From Chitinophagaceae bacterium (GTDB lineage: Bacteria > Bacteroidota > Bacteroidia > Chitinophagales > Chitinophagaceae): a stretch of DNA of 64,000 nt. Numbering within the stretch: the stretch's first letter is position 1; every line of letters begins with the position of its first letter. The notes under the pieces were generated by a model. It worked only from the letters and a program-made list of their open reading frames with translations. It was not told where the DNA came from and searched no databases. This document shows, piece by piece, positions 25,891-33,974 of this stretch. Location of the stretch: positions 496,001 through 560,000 of the forward strand of contig JADBXR010000002.1 of the NCBI GenBank assembly GCA_020403425.1. The letters run 5' to 3'. The translations under genes and the position numbers were made by a program.

Positions 25891-25922
25891 AAAAAAGGGT
25901 GTACCGTGGTACACCCTTTTTT
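25891..25922. terminator. bidirectional intrinsic terminator
   Basis: Perfect 15-bp stem (25891-25905 with 25908-25922) with A-run on one side and T-run on the other, between the GLPGLI gene and the convergent cold shock gene. Works as a terminator in both directions. Confidence 0.85.
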
Positions 25923-25939
25923 TATAACGCTTTATCCGA

Positions 25940-26134
25940 TCAGTTGGACTTGGTTACGTTCACCGCCATCGGGCCCTTTTTGCCCTCTTCCACTTCGAAC
26001 TGGACCTTGTCGTTCTCGCGAACTTTTTCTTTCAGTCCGGTGGCGTGAACAAAATATTCTTTTGCTTCATCGTCTGCCTTGATAAATCCGAAGCCCTTGG
26101 CTTCGTTAAAAAACTTTACTGTTCCTGTTTGCAT
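25940..26134 (-). CDS. cspA: cold shock domain protein
   Basis: A 64-residue OB-fold protein that binds single-stranded RNA and DNA. Both RNA-binding motifs are present: KGFGFI (RNP1) and YFVHAT (RNP2, in the EYFVHATGL form). Length is normal for CspA-type proteins, though sequence cannot tell which paralogue it is. Notable is its place: its ATG lies 11 bp after the stop of the GH13 amylase gene on the same strand, with no terminator between, so it may be read from the amylase/transporter transcript as well as from any promoter inside the amylase gene. Confidence 0.95.
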   Translation of the reverse strand: MQTGTVKFFNEAKGFGFIKADDEAKEYFVHATGLKEKVRENDKVQFEVEEGKKGPMAVNVTKSN

Positions 26135-26145
26135 GGGTGTTGGTT

Positions 26146-27993
26146 TTATTTAAGTAGTTCTAATATAGTGATTTTTTTTGCCGGTACGGAAAAACTATCC
26201 GGCAAAATGGTGCCGGTCACCACATCCCTGCCCCTGTTAAAACCATGGGTCCTTTCTGCGTAATCGGTCAGGTTCAGCTTCTTCTCTGTATCACCTGTAT
26301 TCAGAATACACATAACGGTTTGCTCGGCATCATAACGGAAGTAAACATAGAGGCCGTCTTGCGGAAGGTAGTGCATGAACTTACCCGTTCGCAGGGCTGA
26401 GGATCCTTTGCGAAAATTGGCCAGCGTCCGGACGTATTGCTGTACCTGTTTTTCCGTATCGGTAAGGCCCTCTCCTGTGAACGCGTTCTTGCGGTCCCCT
26501 TTCCATCCACCCGGAAAATCAAGGCGAACCCATCCATCCGGATTAGCGATCCCTTTCATGAGTACTTCTGTGCCATAATACAGCTGGGGGATCCCCCTGC
26601 AGGTAAACAACCACCCTAACCCCATCTTCATCTTGGACACATCTTCATTCACGGTGCTGAAAAAACGGGTCATATCATGGTTATCCAGGAAGATCACATT
26701 GCGGGACGGATCTGTATAGATAAGGTCATTGCTTAACGTATTGTATAATTTATTCACGCCTTCCGTCCAGCCGAATTTTTCATTCAGCGCGGGTTGAATG
26801 CCATAGAACAGAGACTGGAAATCCACCACCCCCTGCAGGTTACTCTTAAAAGGAACTGCCAGTCTGTTCTCTGCAAAATAGGCCTGGTTAATCACCCCAT
26901 GTACCCAAACTTCACCGAAGAGGGTCATATTGGGATACTCATCGGTTAGGGCTTTGTTACAGCGATTCATGAAAGCAAGGTCGTTGTAGAGATAGGTGTC
27001 TATACGCCATCCATCCACACCGAACTCTTCCACGCACCAGATCGCATGCTGTATCAGGAAATTAGCGACGTAGGGATTCTGCTGGTTCAGATCGGGCATT
27101 TCACGCGTGAACCATCCGTCAGCGGTTTTCTTCGCATCAGACCTGGCCGCATAAGGATCGAACAGCGGTTGATCCTTATAGCTGGTCTGTGTAAAAGAAG
27201 GCCACTGATGCAGCCAGTCTTTGGCAGGCGGGTCCTTCACAAAGAAATGATAACTGCCCACATGATTGTATACCGCATCCTGTATCAGTTTCATACCACG
27301 CTGGTGCAGTGCCTCACTTAATTTCTTATAAGCAGCTTCTCCCCCCAAACGAGGTTCGATTTTGTAATGATCCGTAAATGCATACCCGTGTTCTGTCCGG
27401 TCGGGCATATCGTTCTGCAGTACCGGGGTCATCCATAAAGCCGTCACGCCCAGTTGCTGCAGGTAATCCAGGTGATCGATCACTCCCTGCAGATCGCCGC
27501 CATGACGGTGGAAGATCGAATCGCGGTTGAGACGCTGGTCACGCAAACCCGCTATTCGGTCGTTGGAAGGGTCGCCATTGCTGAAACGGTCAGGCATCAG
27601 GAAATAGATAAAATCTGCGGAGGTTACACCCTGCGCAAATGTTTTGCCTTTCCCTTCCCTTCTGGCTTTCAAAGGCCATGTAACGCTATGTGTTTGATTC
27701 CCCGCTATGAATTCGATACGCACATTACCAGGTTTGGCAGCAGGTGCCACTGTCAGGTCCAGAGCCAGGTATTTCCCATTCTCGAACGGATGCACGCCGG
27801 TAAGTGTAACACCCGGGTATTGTATGCGTACTTTCTCTTTATTGAACCCTTCATGGGTGCCACGAACCAATACCTGCACTTTGTTCCATTTCATTCCGGT
27901 ATACCAGTTAGTGGGATACAGTTCCGCATATTGCGAGAACGATATCACCCACATGGCCAGCATCACAGACAAGAACCCTATTCGCTTCTTCAT
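26146..27993 (-). CDS. alpha-amylase family protein (GH13), cyclomaltodextrinase-like, exported
   Basis: A 615-residue starch-degrading enzyme with a signal peptide (MKKRIGFLSVMLAMWVISFS), an N-terminal beta-sandwich of the cyclomaltodextrinase type (about 25-125) and a GH13 barrel. The catalytic Asp is in DGWRIDTYLYND, the acid Glu in FGEVWVHG and the second Asp in FLDNHDMTRF; DAVYNH carries region I. It resembles the periplasmic neopullulanase SusA of Bacteroides, which makes oligosaccharides for import. I chose the ATG at 27993, two bases after the stop of the upstream transporter gene, as this begins the signal peptide. Neighbours (transporter, glgC, glgA) support a role in maltodextrin use. 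Confidence 0.92.
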   Translation of the reverse strand: MKKRIGFLSVMLAMWVISFSQYAELYPTNWYTGMKWNKVQVLVRGTHEGFNKEKVRIQYPGVTLTGVHPFENGKYLALDLTVAPAAKPGNVRIEFIAGNQTHSVTWPLKARREGKGKTFAQGVTSADFIYFLMPDRFSNGDPSNDRIAGLRDQRLNRDSIFHRHGGDLQGVIDHLDYLQQLGVTALWMTPVLQNDMPDRTEHGYAFTDHYKIEPRLGGEAAYKKLSEALHQRGMKLIQDAVYNHVGSYHFFVKDPPAKDWLHQWPSFTQTSYKDQPLFDPYAARSDAKKTADGWFTREMPDLNQQNPYVANFLIQHAIWCVEEFGVDGWRIDTYLYNDLAFMNRCNKALTDEYPNMTLFGEVWVHGVINQAYFAENRLAVPFKSNLQGVVDFQSLFYGIQPALNEKFGWTEGVNKLYNTLSNDLIYTDPSRNVIFLDNHDMTRFFSTVNEDVSKMKMGLGWLFTCRGIPQLYYGTEVLMKGIANPDGWVRLDFPGGWKGDRKNAFTGEGLTDTEKQVQQYVRTLANFRKGSSALRTGKFMHYLPQDGLYVYFRYDAEQTVMCILNTGDTEKKLNLTDYAERTHGFNRGRDVVTGTILPDSFSVPAKKITILELLK

Positions 27994-27995
27994 AA

Positions 27996-29330
27996 CTATG
28001 CGTTTGCTTTGTTTTCTTTTACGATGACCGCACAGGTAATGGCTGCCAGGCATAACAAACAACCGCCGATCTGAACAGCTAGCAATCTGTCGTTATGCAA
28101 TACCGTTTCCATAATCTTACCAAAGAAAAGAGAGGCGATGATCTCGGGTAGCACGATGAAGAAATTAAAGATCCCCATATAAATTCCGATCTTATTCTCC
28201 GGTAAACAACCCGCCAGCATGGAATACGGCATAGATAGGATGGATGCCCAGGCAATCCCCACCAGACCCATCGCCACATACAACATAGCGGGTTCGTGAA
28301 TATGGTTCACAGAAATCAGCCCAATGCCCCCCAATAACAGACAGGCCGTATGCGTGTATTTTTTACCAAGTTTACCTACCCAGAATGGCAGCGTAAACGA
28401 AAAGGCAAATGTAACCAGGTTCAATATGGCAGATGTGGTATTGGCATATTCCAGTCCGCGGGTATATACATCGCTGTTGGTCTGTGGATCTCCGCCGAAA
28501 ATATCCGCAGCCACCCCGGTACTGTAATAGAACCACATGAGGAACAATCCCGGCCAGGTCAGGAAATTCACCAGGGCCAGCCGTTTCATCTGGTCCGGCA
28601 TATGGACCATGGAAGAAAATATTTCTTTCAGTCCGCCACCAACACCTTTACCGGATGCCTGCATTTTCTCTTTCCAGTCTGCATCTGCCGGTGGGTATTC
28701 CTTGCTTTTGAACACCGTATACAATACTGAAACCAGGAACACGGCACCACCGATATAAAATGAGAGTACGATATTTTCCGGAATGGAGCCACCTGTCTTT
28801 TCCCTTGAGACCCCGAACCACTCTACCAGTTTCTGCGGCAGGTAACCGGCCACAAAAGAAGCCAGTCCAATGAACATACTCTGCATCGCAAAACCATAGG
28901 AGCGCTGTTTCTCATCGAGGTTATCAGCCACAAAAGCCCGGAATGGCTCCATACTGATATTGATACAGGAATCCAGTATCCATAAAATACCGGCAGCCAT
29001 CCAGATAGCCGATGCGTTGGGCATGATGAACAATGCCAGCGAACTTAAAATGGCTCCGATCAGAAAATAGGGTCTGCGTCTTCCCAGCCTGGGATGCCAG
29101 GTACGATCGCTCAGGTAACCGATTATGGGCTGTACGATCAATCCTGTCATGGGGGCCGCCAGCCAAAGGCCGGGGATCTGTTCAGGAGAAGCACCGAGGT
29201 ATTCATAGATGGCGCTCATATTACCCATCTGCAGGCTCCAGCCGAACTGGATACCAAAGAAACCAAAACACATGTTCCAGATTTGCCAGAATCCCAGGCG
29301 GGGCTTGGCACCGGTGTAGGCTGTTGACAT
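27996..29330 (-). CDS. SLC45-type MFS transporter, probable maltose/sugar carrier
   Basis: A 444-residue major facilitator with twelve predicted helices. The loop between helices 2 and 3 reads GYLSDRTWHPRLGRRRPYFL, with the RWG/GRRRPY sequence characteristic of SLC45-type sucrose/maltose proton symporters; the first helix is the FGIQFGWSLQMGNMSAIYEY type. In Bacteroidota, homologues sit beside amylases. Here the amylase gene begins 2 bp downstream, so the two are co-transcribed: the enzyme makes maltose or maltodextrins in the periplasm and this carrier brings them in. The exact substrate is inferred from context. glgC ends 135 bp upstream, with a terminator in between. Confidence 0.9.
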   Translation of the reverse strand: MSTAYTGAKPRLGFWQIWNMCFGFFGIQFGWSLQMGNMSAIYEYLGASPEQIPGLWLAAPMTGLIVQPIIGYLSDRTWHPRLGRRRPYFLIGAILSSLALFIMPNASAIWMAAGILWILDSCINISMEPFRAFVADNLDEKQRSYGFAMQSMFIGLASFVAGYLPQKLVEWFGVSREKTGGSIPENIVLSFYIGGAVFLVSVLYTVFKSKEYPPADADWKEKMQASGKGVGGGLKEIFSSMVHMPDQMKRLALVNFLTWPGLFLMWFYYSTGVAADIFGGDPQTNSDVYTRGLEYANTTSAILNLVTFAFSFTLPFWVGKLGKKYTHTACLLLGGIGLISVNHIHEPAMLYVAMGLVGIAWASILSMPYSMLAGCLPENKIGIYMGIFNFFIVLPEIIASLFFGKIMETVLHNDRLLAVQIGGCLLCLAAITCAVIVKENKANA

Positions 29331-29383
29331 AGCAATCGTTTAGGTGGTATTATGTAAGAATTACACGTAATCTAAAATACAAT

Positions 29384-29407
29384 AAAAAACATCCCGGAGG
29401 ATGTTTT
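29384..29407 (-). terminator. intrinsic terminator of glgC
   Basis: 9-bp stem (29386-29394 with 29399-29407, AAAACATCC / GGATGTTTT) followed on the minus strand by six T residues; 60 bp past the glgC stop codon. Confidence 0.75.
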
Positions 29408-29413
29408 CGTGAG

Positions 29414-29465
29414 GCGTGAATCGTGAGTGGTGAGTATGATTTTATCCATCACTCACGATTCACGC
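29414..29465. repeat. 16-bp inverted repeat made of GTGAATCGTGAGTG words
   Basis: Bases 29414-29429 and 29450-29465 are perfect 16-bp reverse complements with a 20-base loop, directly after the glgC stop codon. The arm words (GTGAATCGTGAGTG, then GTGAGT in the loop) resemble the repeats at 17691 and 38336. Confidence 0.8.
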
Positions 29466-30749
29466 TCATATCACAAAGCCATCAGGTAATACTGCCTGTT
29501 TCTTCACCACCACGATACCGTCTTTCACGGTATACAATGCATGGTCCGTATTGGCCAGGTGTTTGCCCCCATTGATGCGCACATCGTTACCAATGCGGCA
29601 GTTCTTATCGATAAGTGCGTCCTTGATATAACAACGTTCGCCGATACCGATCATGGGCAATCCTTTCTGCCGGTTGATCTCCATCTGTTCGATGGTCTCA
29701 TAGTAATCGTTACCCATGATATACGTGTTCACGACAGTGGTACCATGGCCGATCCTGGCGCGGATCCCTACCACACTTTGTTCCAGGCGGCTGGCCAGGA
29801 TAATGGAACCTTCGGCAATAATGGTCTTCTCCAAAGTGGTACCGCTGATCTTGGCCGGCGGCAGCATACGTGCACGGGTGTACACGGTTTTGGTGTTGTC
29901 AAACAAGTTGAAAGGCGGTATCTCCTGCGTCAATGCAAGGTTGGCCTCGTAAAAAGAATAGATATTTCCGATATCGGTCCAGTAACCATCATACTGGAAC
30001 CCTACCACTTTGTGGTTCTCGATCGATTGGGGTATGATCTCTTTACCGAAATCGGTGGCTTGCGGGTATTTGTCATTCAGCAGATCGTACAATACCTGTT
30101 TGCTGAAGATGTAGATACCCATGGAGGCCTGGTAATGTTTCCCCTGGCGCTGCATTTCGGCGCCGGTATCACTCACCCATTCTGGCAACAGTTCTTTTTT
30201 GGGCTTCTCGATGAAAGAAGTGATGTAACTGTGCTCATCTGTTTTCAGGATGCCGAATTCAGGGGCATCCCGCTCATCAACAGGAATGGTGGCAATCGAA
30301 ATATCGGCTCCCTTCTCCTTATGTGCAGCCAGCATATCGCTGAAATCCATCTGGTACAGCTGGTCACCGCTTAGGATCAGGATATAATCGAAATCGAGAT
30401 TTGAGATATGTCGCAAAGACTGGCGCACCGCATCGGCTGTTCCCTGGAACCAGCCTGCATTATCCGGTGTCTGCTCCGCAGCCAGGATATCAACAAAACC
30501 AGTACTGAATGCACTGAAATGGTAGGTATTCTTGATGTGTTTGTTCAGTGAGGCCGAATTGAACTGCGTTAACACGAACATGCGGTTGATGTTGCTGTTG
30601 ATACAGTTACTGATCGGGATATCCACCAATCGGTATTTACCTGCAATGGGTACTGCAGGTTTGGAACGACTGGCTGTTAAAGGATACAACCGACTCCCGG
30701 CTCCCCCGCCGAGAATGACAGCCAGTACTGATTTAGAGATCGTCTTCAT
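29466..30749 (-). CDS. glgC: glucose-1-phosphate adenylyltransferase
   Basis: Makes ADP-glucose from glucose 1-phosphate and ATP, the committed step in glycogen synthesis. The 427-residue enzyme has the N-terminal nucleotidyltransferase signature LGGGAGSRLYPLTASRSKPA, then KYRLVDIPISNCINS (13-55 region), the FVDILAAEQT and WFQGTADAVRQ blocks, and IPVDERDAPEFGI; the C-terminal left-handed beta helix (about 310-427) carries the IGHGTTVVN and RIGNDVRING repeats. glgA lies upstream on the same strand at 63 bp, separated by a hairpin without T-run, so a two-gene glgA-glgC transcript is likely. Confidence 0.96.
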   Translation of the reverse strand: MKTISKSVLAVILGGGAGSRLYPLTASRSKPAVPIAGKYRLVDIPISNCINSNINRMFVLTQFNSASLNKHIKNTYHFSAFSTGFVDILAAEQTPDNAGWFQGTADAVRQSLRHISNLDFDYILILSGDQLYQMDFSDMLAAHKEKGADISIATIPVDERDAPEFGILKTDEHSYITSFIEKPKKELLPEWVSDTGAEMQRQGKHYQASMGIYIFSKQVLYDLLNDKYPQATDFGKEIIPQSIENHKVVGFQYDGYWTDIGNIYSFYEANLALTQEIPPFNLFDNTKTVYTRARMLPPAKISGTTLEKTIIAEGSIILASRLEQSVVGIRARIGHGTTVVNTYIMGNDYYETIEQMEINRQKGLPMIGIGERCYIKDALIDKNCRIGNDVRINGGKHLANTDHALYTVKDGIVVVKKQAVLPDGFVI

Positions 30750-30771
30750 ATTCGCAGTTTATATTTTTGGA

Positions 30772-30795
30772 CGCTTGCATCTCCGATTGCAAGCG
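30772..30795 (-). repeat. 8-bp hairpin between glgA and glgC
   Basis: CGCTTGCA at 30772-30779 pairs with TGCAAGCG at 30788-30795 around an 8-base loop. There is no T-run on either strand, so it is not a plain terminator; it may stabilise or process the glgA-glgC mRNA. Confidence 0.45.
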
Positions 30796-30812
30796 CTATG
30801 AATTTACTAAAT

Positions 30813-32228
30813 CTATCGCAATCTTTTGTACACATCCGTATACTGGTCTACCGTACTTTCCCAGCTATGGTCTATCTGCATCATGTACTTGCGCATTTTT
30901 TCCATATGGGCCTGATCCTGGTACACAGAAACCGCCCGGCTGATGGAATAATCCACATCGCCTACCGTAGCATTGTTGAAACGAATCCCGAAACCATCGG
31001 GGTCGCCCATGTCCACAACGGTGTCCTGCAAGCCGCCTGTACTGCGCACCATCGGTACGGTGCCATAACGCATGGCATACATCTGGTTCAGTCCGCAAGG
31101 CTCTACCCTGCTCGGCATTAACAGGAAATCAGCACCTGCATACATCTTATGGCTCAGTGTCTCATCATACCCGATCACCGCATTAAATACGCCTTTATAC
31201 GGCTGCACCATCTGCTGAAATTCCCACTCAATATGTGTTTCGCCACTACCCAATACCAGGAAACTGGCGTTGCCCTCAGTATGGTGTATGGCAGATTTGA
31301 TGGCATCCGGCAGGATCTCGGCAGCTTTCTCGCCTACCAGCCGGCCAATGAATACGAACAAAGGTTTACCGGGATCAAGGCCGAACTGTTTGCACAATGC
31401 TTCCTTATTCTTCTGCTTACCCCTGGTGACCGTTTTCACACTGAAGTGCTCCGTAAGATATTTATCGGTCTCTGGGTTCCACACCTCGTTATCGATTCCA
31501 TTCAGGATACCGAGGCATTTGCCCCTTTCGTATTCAAATAGTTTTTCCAGGCCGTTGGAATTATAGCGTAACTCTTCCATGTAACTGTGACTAACAGTTG
31601 TTATTTTATCAGCACATTTTACAGCGGAAGCCAGTGGATTGATCGAATCGGCCCAATCCATCATGCCTCGCTTCCAGAGGTCCCAGCGGGGAATGTAACG
31701 ACTCTTATCCCAACCCATCCAGCCCTGGTATTGAGCATTGTGAATGGTGAATACCGTTGGCACATTAACTAACGATTGGTAGTCATAACAATACTTCATC
31801 ATGAAAGGGATCAACCCTGTATGATGGTCATGACAATGCACCACATCGGGCTTATGTTCCCAGCTGCTCATCCAGTTCACCACGGCGATCTGAAAGGCTG
31901 TAAACCGCTCTGCGTCGTCATCGTAGCCGTATATCTTCTGCCTGTCCAGCAGCCCGTTGATATCTACCAGGAAGAGATCGAAACCCAGTTTATTGGTAGG
32001 TTCTTTGATGATGGTATAGTCAAAGAACCAGTTACCCAGGTTGGATGAGCCTTTAAAATCAACGGTCCACTCATTCTCATAAAGGAACTTCGTGCGATAC
32101 ATGGGCATGACCACTTTGGCGATATGCCCTGCCTTACACTGGTACTTGGGCAATGCCCCCACCACATCTCCCAGTCCTCCTGCCTTGGCCACAGGATAAC
32201 ATTCTGCACTGACATGTATGATCTCCAT
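30813..32228 (-). CDS. glgA: glycogen synthase (ADP-glucose)
   Basis: Adds glucose from ADP-glucose to glycogen (GT5 family). The 471-residue product starts with EIIHVSAECYPVAKAGGLGD, which contains the KxGGL motif that binds ADP-glucose, and has FTIHNAQYQGWMGWD in the N-terminal lobe. The C-terminal lobe shows FVFIGRLVGEKAAEIL and PSRVEPCGLNQMYAM, the donor-phosphate and catalytic loop region, then STGGLQDTV. I chose the ATG at 32228, where the conserved sequence begins; a longer frame to 32264 exists. It diverges from the FucP-type transporter gene and is followed by glgC. Confidence 0.95.
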   Translation of the reverse strand: MEIIHVSAECYPVAKAGGLGDVVGALPKYQCKAGHIAKVVMPMYRTKFLYENEWTVDFKGSSNLGNWFFDYTIIKEPTNKLGFDLFLVDINGLLDRQKIYGYDDDAERFTAFQIAVVNWMSSWEHKPDVVHCHDHHTGLIPFMMKYCYDYQSLVNVPTVFTIHNAQYQGWMGWDKSRYIPRWDLWKRGMMDWADSINPLASAVKCADKITTVSHSYMEELRYNSNGLEKLFEYERGKCLGILNGIDNEVWNPETDKYLTEHFSVKTVTRGKQKNKEALCKQFGLDPGKPLFVFIGRLVGEKAAEILPDAIKSAIHHTEGNASFLVLGSGETHIEWEFQQMVQPYKGVFNAVIGYDETLSHKMYAGADFLLMPSRVEPCGLNQMYAMRYGTVPMVRSTGGLQDTVVDMGDPDGFGIRFNNATVGDVDYSISRAVSVYQDQAHMEKMRKYMMQIDHSWESTVDQYTDVYKRLR

Positions 32229-32352
32229 CAAATTCTTTTTTGCAAGTTTTTCTGAAGTTAGCAACTAAACGGTTACCTGCAATAATGTTTGTAAATTTTT
32301 TCGCCCGCTTATTGCTGATTATTTTACCTTCACCAATAAACCATTTCTTGTC

Positions 32353-33954
32353 ATGACCCAACCCAAACAGCCCACCAATACCGGTGCATTGGCCACCCTG
32401 GTGATCGTATTTTTTTTCTGGGGATTCATTGCTGCCTCGAACAGCATCTTCATCCCGTTCTGTAAAACCCATTTTAACCTGAACCAGTTCGAATCGCAGT
32501 TGATCGGTTCGGCTTTCTATGGTGCCTACTTCATCGGATCATTGATACTGTTCATCTGTTCCAATGTGCTGGGTTATGATATACTGAATAAGATCGGTTA
32601 CAAACGTGGCATCATCTATGGCCTGCTGATCTCTGTGGTTGGCGCCTTGCTGATCATTCCTTCAGCCAATGCCAACTCCTTCCCCGCCATCCTTGCCTCC
32701 TTCTTTGTAGTGGCACTGGGATTCTCCTTACAACAAACAGCGGCACAACCTTTCGCCATCATACTTGGCGATCCTTCCACCGGTTCACACCGTTTAAACC
32801 TAGGTGGCAGCGTGAACTCACTAGGTACCACACTTGGACCATTGATCGTAAGTTTCTTCCTGTTTGGAACAGCGGACAGTAAAAACGCAGTGGTCACGGT
32901 TACCAACATCAACGTATTGTACATGATCGTAGCTGCTGTATTTGCAGCGGTTGCCATCTTCTTTTCGCTATCGAAACTGCCTGACGGCAAGAACGACGAG
33001 AAATTTGAAAAAGCCAATAAGGCTTCCGGTTCCCTGTTGGTCATGACCCTGCTGATCGGCGCGGTGATCGTTGTTGGTCAACTGACCGAAGTACCCAAAA
33101 TCACCCTGCTGATCATCACACTGGTATCGGTGGTAGGTGTTCTTTTCTACTCCAACAGCCAGGCCACCAAAAGCAGTGAAGGCTGGGGTGCCATGAAATA
33201 TCAGCAGCTGATCTATGGCATGATCGGCATCTTTGTATACGTGGGTGTGGAAGTTACCATCGACAATAATTTCGGTGCACTGCTGAAAACACCGGGATAC
33301 CTGAGCGACCTGGGTCTGGATGAAAGCCAGATCTCAAAATATGTTTCACTGTACTGGGGTAGTCTGATGATCGGCCGCTGGACCGGTGCCATCAGCGTAT
33401 TCAACCTAAGTGCAGCCATGAGAAAGGTCATGACCATCATAGTGCCTTTCATTGCTTTCGGTATTGTGCTGGGCGTGAGTAAGATCTATGGAAACGATAT
33501 TTCTGACCTGTTCGGTTATGCCGTATTTATCGCTATCGCCATCGCCGCATTCTTCTATGGACAAGAGAAACCGGTAAAAACATTGGTAACCGTTGCTTCT
33601 CTGGCCTGTATTGCCATGCTGGTGGGTGTGTTCACAACCGGCATCATTTCGGTGTACGCATTCATGGCTGGTGGTTTATTTTGCTCTGTTATGTGGCCCT
33701 GCATCTTTGCACTGGGGGTAGGCGGCTTAGGTAAATATACCAGTCAGGGTTCCGCGTTCCTCATCATGATGATCCTGGGTGGAGCCATCATACCTCCGAT
33801 GCAGGGCGCACTGGGCGATATCACCACCATGCACAACTCTTATTTACTGGCAGCCGGATGTTTTGCCTTCCTGGTATTCCTGGCACTTAAATTAAAACGC
33901 GTATTACATGCACAGGGTCTCGACTTTGACGAGCAGATCAGTGGTGGACACTAA
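32353..33954 (+). CDS. sugar MFS transporter of the fucose/glucose-galactose (FHS) type
   Basis: A 533-residue integral membrane carrier with twelve or more helices. The N-terminal part (VIVFFFWGFIAASNSIFIPF) and QQTAAQPFAIILGDPSTGSH, GSVNSLGTTLGPLI match the FucP/GluP group of proton-sugar symporters. The gene is followed after 20 bp by a ROK-family sugar kinase, and the pairing suggests that the carried sugar is glucose or a related hexose phosphorylated after uptake. It is 60-90 residues longer than FucP, owing to a stretch with extra helices (about 215-320). It diverges from glgA, 124 bp between starts. Confidence 0.88.
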   Translation: MTQPKQPTNTGALATLVIVFFFWGFIAASNSIFIPFCKTHFNLNQFESQLIGSAFYGAYFIGSLILFICSNVLGYDILNKIGYKRGIIYGLLISVVGALLIIPSANANSFPAILASFFVVALGFSLQQTAAQPFAIILGDPSTGSHRLNLGGSVNSLGTTLGPLIVSFFLFGTADSKNAVVTVTNINVLYMIVAAVFAAVAIFFSLSKLPDGKNDEKFEKANKASGSLLVMTLLIGAVIVVGQLTEVPKITLLIITLVSVVGVLFYSNSQATKSSEGWGAMKYQQLIYGMIGIFVYVGVEVTIDNNFGALLKTPGYLSDLGLDESQISKYVSLYWGSLMIGRWTGAISVFNLSAAMRKVMTIIVPFIAFGIVLGVSKIYGNDISDLFGYAVFIAIAIAAFFYGQEKPVKTLVTVASLACIAMLVGVFTTGIISVYAFMAGGLFCSVMWPCIFALGVGGLGKYTSQGSAFLIMMILGGAIIPPMQGALGDITTMHNSYLLAAGCFAFLVFLALKLKRVLHAQGLDFDEQISGGH

Positions 33955-33961
33955 AAAACAA

Positions 33962-33969
33962 TACCTTTG
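33962..33969 (+). promoter_or_regulatory. -7 element before the ROK kinase gene
   Basis: TACCTTTG, an exact TAnnTTTG match, ends 5 bp before the ATG at 33975. It sits in the 20-bp gap after the transporter gene, so the kinase may also have its own promoter, giving an almost leaderless mRNA. No clear -33 box. Confidence 0.35.
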
Positions 33970-33974
33970 GAAAG

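Noticed and set aside
29541..30374. 277-codon plus-strand frame opposite glgC
   Set aside because: Fully antisense to a strongly conserved enzyme gene; product shows no recognisable domain.
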